Below, piece after piece: positions 61,539-64,000 of a stretch of 64,000 nucleotides of DNA; the stretch's first letter is position 1, and every line of letters starts with the position of its first letter. The position numbers and the translations under genes were made by a program. Source of the DNA: Bradyrhizobium sp. Ce-3 (lineage in GTDB: Bacteria; Pseudomonadota; Alphaproteobacteria; Rhizobiales; Xanthobacteraceae); NCBI RefSeq assembly GCF_022835695.1, contig NZ_BQUV01000006.1, positions 1 through 64,000 on the forward strand. Reading direction: 5' to 3'. The notes beneath the pieces are model-generated. The model made no database searches and was not told where the DNA came from. It saw only the letters and a program-made list of their open reading frames with translations.

Positions 61539-61989
61539 GAATCTGGTCCTCGAGGCTCTGTTTGTGCTTGGCGAGCCGGCGCCTGAAATCCTTCGCGAGC
61601 GCGTCGAGCGTCACCGCGCCGAGCCGCTTCATGAAGAGCGCCTCGACCTCGCGAAACGCGCCTGACAGCGCGTCGTTGACTGCCTGTTCGACCAGGCAGC
61701 CGGGGTTTTCCGAGCGATGGCCCATCGCGACGATGGTGGGCGCGCCGACCGCGCGATAGATGTCGGCAAGCGTGATGTCGGTCGGATCGCGTGCCAGCGT
61801 CCAGCCGCCGCCATGACCCTTCTCGGAACGGACCAGGCCTTGTTCGCGCAGGCCCGCCATCACGCGGCGGACGACCACAGGATTGGTGGCCATCGCCTGC
61901 GCAAGTTGCTCCGACGTGACCGGCTCGCCCGCTCCGATCATGTGAAGCAGGCCGTGCAGGACACCGGATAAGCGGCTATCACGTATCAT
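61525..61989 (-). CDS. Rrf2-family transcriptional regulator (YwnA type)
   Basis: A 154-residue winged-helix regulator beginning MIRDSRLSGVLHGLLHMIGA, with the helix-turn-helix at about 27-60 (TSEQLAQAMATNPVVVRRVM) and the wing EKGHGGGWTLARDP. One cysteine is visible (NPGCLVEQAV), as in Rrf2 proteins without an Fe-S cluster. It is the first gene of the pair with the methyltransferase. Its own start codon lies inside a perfect palindrome, so it is probably autorepressed. Confidence 0.92.
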   Translation of the reverse strand: MIRDSRLSGVLHGLLHMIGAGEPVTSEQLAQAMATNPVVVRRVMAGLREQGLVRSEKGHGGGWTLARDPTDITLADIYRAVGAPTIVAMGHRSENPGCLVEQAVNDALSGAFREVEALFMKRLGAVTLDALAKDFRRRLAKHKQSLEDQIHAVK

Positions 61990-62025
61990 GTAACTTCATA
62001 TGTTACATGATTGGCTGTGCGTCAA
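61986..62025 (-). promoter_or_regulatory. Promoter and palindromic operator of the Rrf2 operon
   Basis: TCATGTAAC (61986-61994) and GTTACATGA (62002-62010) are perfect 9-bp inverted repeats around a 7-base spacer. On the minus strand TTGACG (62025-62020) is followed after 17 bases by CATATG (62002-61997), a good -35/-10 pair. The operator thus covers the -10 box and the start codon (61989), and transcription should begin at or next to the ATG. Confidence 0.75.
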
Positions 62026-62102
62026 GAGGGCATTATTTGCGTGCCGGATTTGGCGTCGTCGCGCGTTTAATCCCCATCGGGGTCTTTGGCGGGGGCGGTA
62101 TC

Positions 62103-64000
62103 GTGGGCAGTGCGGCAGTTGATCGGATGTTGCTGGATGCGGTGGCGCATTATGGTGCGGGCCGCGCGATGGAGGCCGGCACGCTGTGCGGCGACATCCT
62201 CACCGCCGAGCCCGACCATGTTCCGGCGCTGCATCTGTCCGCCGTCATCGCCTTCGTGACCGATCGCGCCGCGGAAGGCGCGGTGCTGCTGAACCGGGTG
62301 TTCAGCCTCGATCCGCACCATGGGCCGGCGTTCGCCACGCTCGGGGATGCGCTGGCCGTGAAGGGCGAGCATGAAGGCGCGGTGGCGGCGTTCCAGCGCG
62401 GCGTGACGCTGCGGCCGAAGGATGCCGGCCTGCACATCAAGCTCGGCGTCGCGTTGTGCGACCTGTCGCGGTTCGACGAGGCCGAGACCGCGTTTCGCCG
62501 CGCGATCGCGCTCGATGGCGGCCTGACGCGGGCGCGGTTCAACCTTGCCGTTGCCATGGCCGGACAGCAGCGGCCGGCCGAGGCGGAGCAGGCCTATCGC
62601 GAGGTGATCGCGCGCGATCCGGCCTATCGCGGCGTCTGGCTCAACCTTGGCAATGTGTTGAGCGATCAGAAGCGGCACGAAGCCGCCGCCACGGCCTATC
62701 GCCGCGGGCTTGCCGCCGATCCCGACAATCCCGGACTGCATGCGGGCCTCGGCGCCGCGCTCTATCGCCAAGGCTTGCTCGAGGACGCAATCCTGCAGTA
62801 TCGCCGCGCGATCGCGCTCGACCCTGGCAACATCGCGCCGCAGCGCCTGCTCGCCATGGTGCTGCATGAGGCGGGCGATCGCGAGGAGGCCGTCCGCATC
62901 TATCGGCAGGTCTCGGCCCGCGATCCGTCCGACCACGTCATCCTCAACAATCTCGGCGCCGCCCTGTTCGAACTCGGGCAGGTCGACGATGCCATCGCCT
63001 GTGCCGAGCTCGCCCTGGTGCTGAAGCCGGACTATGCCGCCGCGCACACCAATCTCGGGATCATCTTCGAGGCGCAGAACCTGGTCGAGGCGGCGGTCGC
63101 CGCGCATCGGCGTGCCATCGAGCTCGAACCCAATTACGCCAAGGGCCACGCCAATCTTGCGGTCGCGTTGCGCAATGCCGGCGAGATCGATGCCGCGCTG
63201 GTGGCCTCGCGCCGGGCCATCGCGCTCGATCCCGAGCAGCCGCTCGCGCATTACAACCACGCGCATTTCCTCCTGATGAACGGCGAGTTCGAAGAGGGCT
63301 TTGAAGAATATCAGTGGCGCCGCAAGACCAAGATGCTCAGCGATGGCGATCCCGTGTTCGACGAGCCGGAATGGCAGGGCGAGCCGCTGGCGGGACGCAC
63401 GCTGCTGCTGTTCGCCGAATACGGGCTCGGCGATGCCATCAATTTCGTCCGCTACGTGCCGATGCTGGCGGGCAGCGGCGGCCGGATCATTCTGCAGGTG
63501 CAGCCGGCACTGGTTTCGCTGCTGCGGCCGATGCTGCCCGGCGTCGCGGTGTTTGCCCGCGGCGAGCCGCTGCCGCCGTTCGACCTGCAACTGCCGCTGC
63601 TCAGCCTGCCGCGGATCTTCCGCACCACCGTCGAGACCATTCCCGCCGCGGTGTCCTATCTGCAGGCGGATGCCGTCAAGCTCGCGCGCTGGCGCGAGGC
63701 GCTCGGTGGCGTGTCCGCGCTGAAGGTCGGCGTGGTCTGGTCCGGCAATCCCAGGCACAAGGGCGACCGCCAGCGTTCGTTGCCGGCGGACGCCGTGCTG
63801 CCGCGGCTGGTCACTTCAGGCGTGCAGCTCTACAGCCTGCAGAAAGAGCCGCGGCCGGACGATGCTCCGGTGCTGCGGGGCCTTGGTGCCGATATCGTCG
63901 ACCTCGCGCCGACGCTCGGCGATTTCGCCGACACCGCGGCGGCGGTCTGCGCGCTCGATCTCGTCATCGCCGTCGACACCGCGGTGGCGCATCTCGCCGG
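62103..64000 (+). CDS. TPR protein with glycosyltransferase-like C-terminus (partial)
   Basis: GTG 62103 follows GGGGGC at a suitable distance; the frame is open to the window end without a stop, so the gene is cut there (about 632 residues visible). Residues about 15-400 are tandem tetratricopeptide repeats (DAGLHIKLGVALCDLSRFDE, LAHYNHAHFLLMNGEFEEGF). From about 420 a GT-B-like domain begins (GRTLLLFAEYGLGDAINFVR, LKVGVVWSGNPRHKGDRQRS, DLVIAVDTAVAHLAG). Such TPR/glycosyltransferase proteins modify proteins or glycans; the target is unknown. Confidence 0.85.
   Translation, partial: MGSAAVDRMLLDAVAHYGAGRAMEAGTLCGDILTAEPDHVPALHLSAVIAFVTDRAAEGAVLLNRVFSLDPHHGPAFATLGDALAVKGEHEGAVAAFQRGVTLRPKDAGLHIKLGVALCDLSRFDEAETAFRRAIALDGGLTRARFNLAVAMAGQQRPAEAEQAYREVIARDPAYRGVWLNLGNVLSDQKRHEAAATAYRRGLAADPDNPGLHAGLGAALYRQGLLEDAILQYRRAIALDPGNIAPQRLLAMVLHEAGDREEAVRIYRQVSARDPSDHVILNNLGAALFELGQVDDAIACAELALVLKPDYAAAHTNLGIIFEAQNLVEAAVAAHRRAIELEPNYAKGHANLAVALRNAGEIDAALVASRRAIALDPEQPLAHYNHAHFLLMNGEFEEGFEEYQWRRKTKMLSDGDPVFDEPEWQGEPLAGRTLLLFAEYGLGDAINFVRYVPMLAGSGGRIILQVQPALVSLLRPMLPGVAVFARGEPLPPFDLQLPLLSLPRIFRTTVETIPAAVSYLQADAVKLARWREALGGVSALKVGVVWSGNPRHKGDRQRSLPADAVLPRLVTSGVQLYSLQKEPRPDDAPVLRGLGADIVDLAPTLGDFADTAAAVCALDLVIAVDTAVAHLA

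Noticed and set aside
62067-63758. A 563-codon minus-strand open frame opposite the TPR gene.
   Set aside because: It mirrors the high-GC TPR coding strand, the product is His/Arg/Gln-rich without domains, and the plus strand has clear TPR motifs.

Overview
The window is high-GC DNA from an alphaproteobacterium of the order Hyphomicrobiales, most likely Bradyrhizobium or a close relative. The evidence is the gene order rpmH-rnpA-yidC-engB-argB-dapD-dapE facing def-fmt-truA, the DUF1036 and DUF805 neighbours, the many small palindromic intergenic repeats, and the style of the secreted proteins. No plasmid, phage, IS or CRISPR sequence is visible.

Layout. (1) 0.15-15.3 kb is core chromosome. 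It holds rmuC, the def-fmt-truA operon, and a long minus-strand series from rpmH (with a recognisable promoter) through rnpA, yidC, engB, argB, a HAD nucleotidase and dapD to dapE, followed by a plus-strand sensor kinase and tRNA-Arg(ACG). Palindromic repeats fill most gaps here. (2) 15.7-18.0 kb carries small secreted or membrane proteins and a fatty-acid/sterol hydroxylase. (3) 18.4-31.9 kb is an exopolysaccharide locus: GT2, Wzx-type flippase, Wzz/GumC-type chain-length protein, O-antigen-ligase-type polymerase, polysaccharide deacetylase, two GT4 enzymes, a methyltransferase-like protein, a GH5 glycanase and an acyltransferase. From the Wzz gene on, nearly all genes overlap by 1-4 bases. 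(4) 32.2-46.7 kb is a cell-surface-signalling and envelope-energisation locus: STN/TonB-C protein, TonB, ECF sigma, FecR anti-sigma, TpsB transporter, DUF2341-LamG-ExbB fusion, ExbD, a second TonB, porin, coiled-coil protein, PpiC isomerase, YbjN protein and lytic transglycosylase. Its plan resembles the Pseudomonas PUMA3/Vre system, but no TpsA substrate is present. (5) 46.8-51.8 kb is mixed accessory DNA, including a MarR/isochorismatase/MFS operon and an AlgL-like lyase. (6) 52.0-56.6 kb encodes a soluble NarL-type two-component system, a coiled-coil protein, a membrane protein with a probable roadblock-like cytosolic domain and a periplasmic OmpA domain, and a Rab-like GTPase. (7) 56.9-64.0 kb has DUF3597 and small proteins, a TIG-repeat autotransporter, an Rrf2 regulator/methyltransferase pair with a clear operator, and a TPR protein cut by the window end.

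How the parts fit together. Region 3 should build, modify and polymerise a surface polysaccharide, although no initiating phosphoglycosyltransferase or outer-membrane exporter lies in the window. Region 4 looks like one regulon in which an envelope signal releases the ECF sigma factor from FecR to drive an ExbB/ExbD/TonB-powered export or uptake system. Region 6 looks like a GTPase-controlled link between cytoplasm and peptidoglycan. Regions 4 and 6 are the best candidates for little-described systems.
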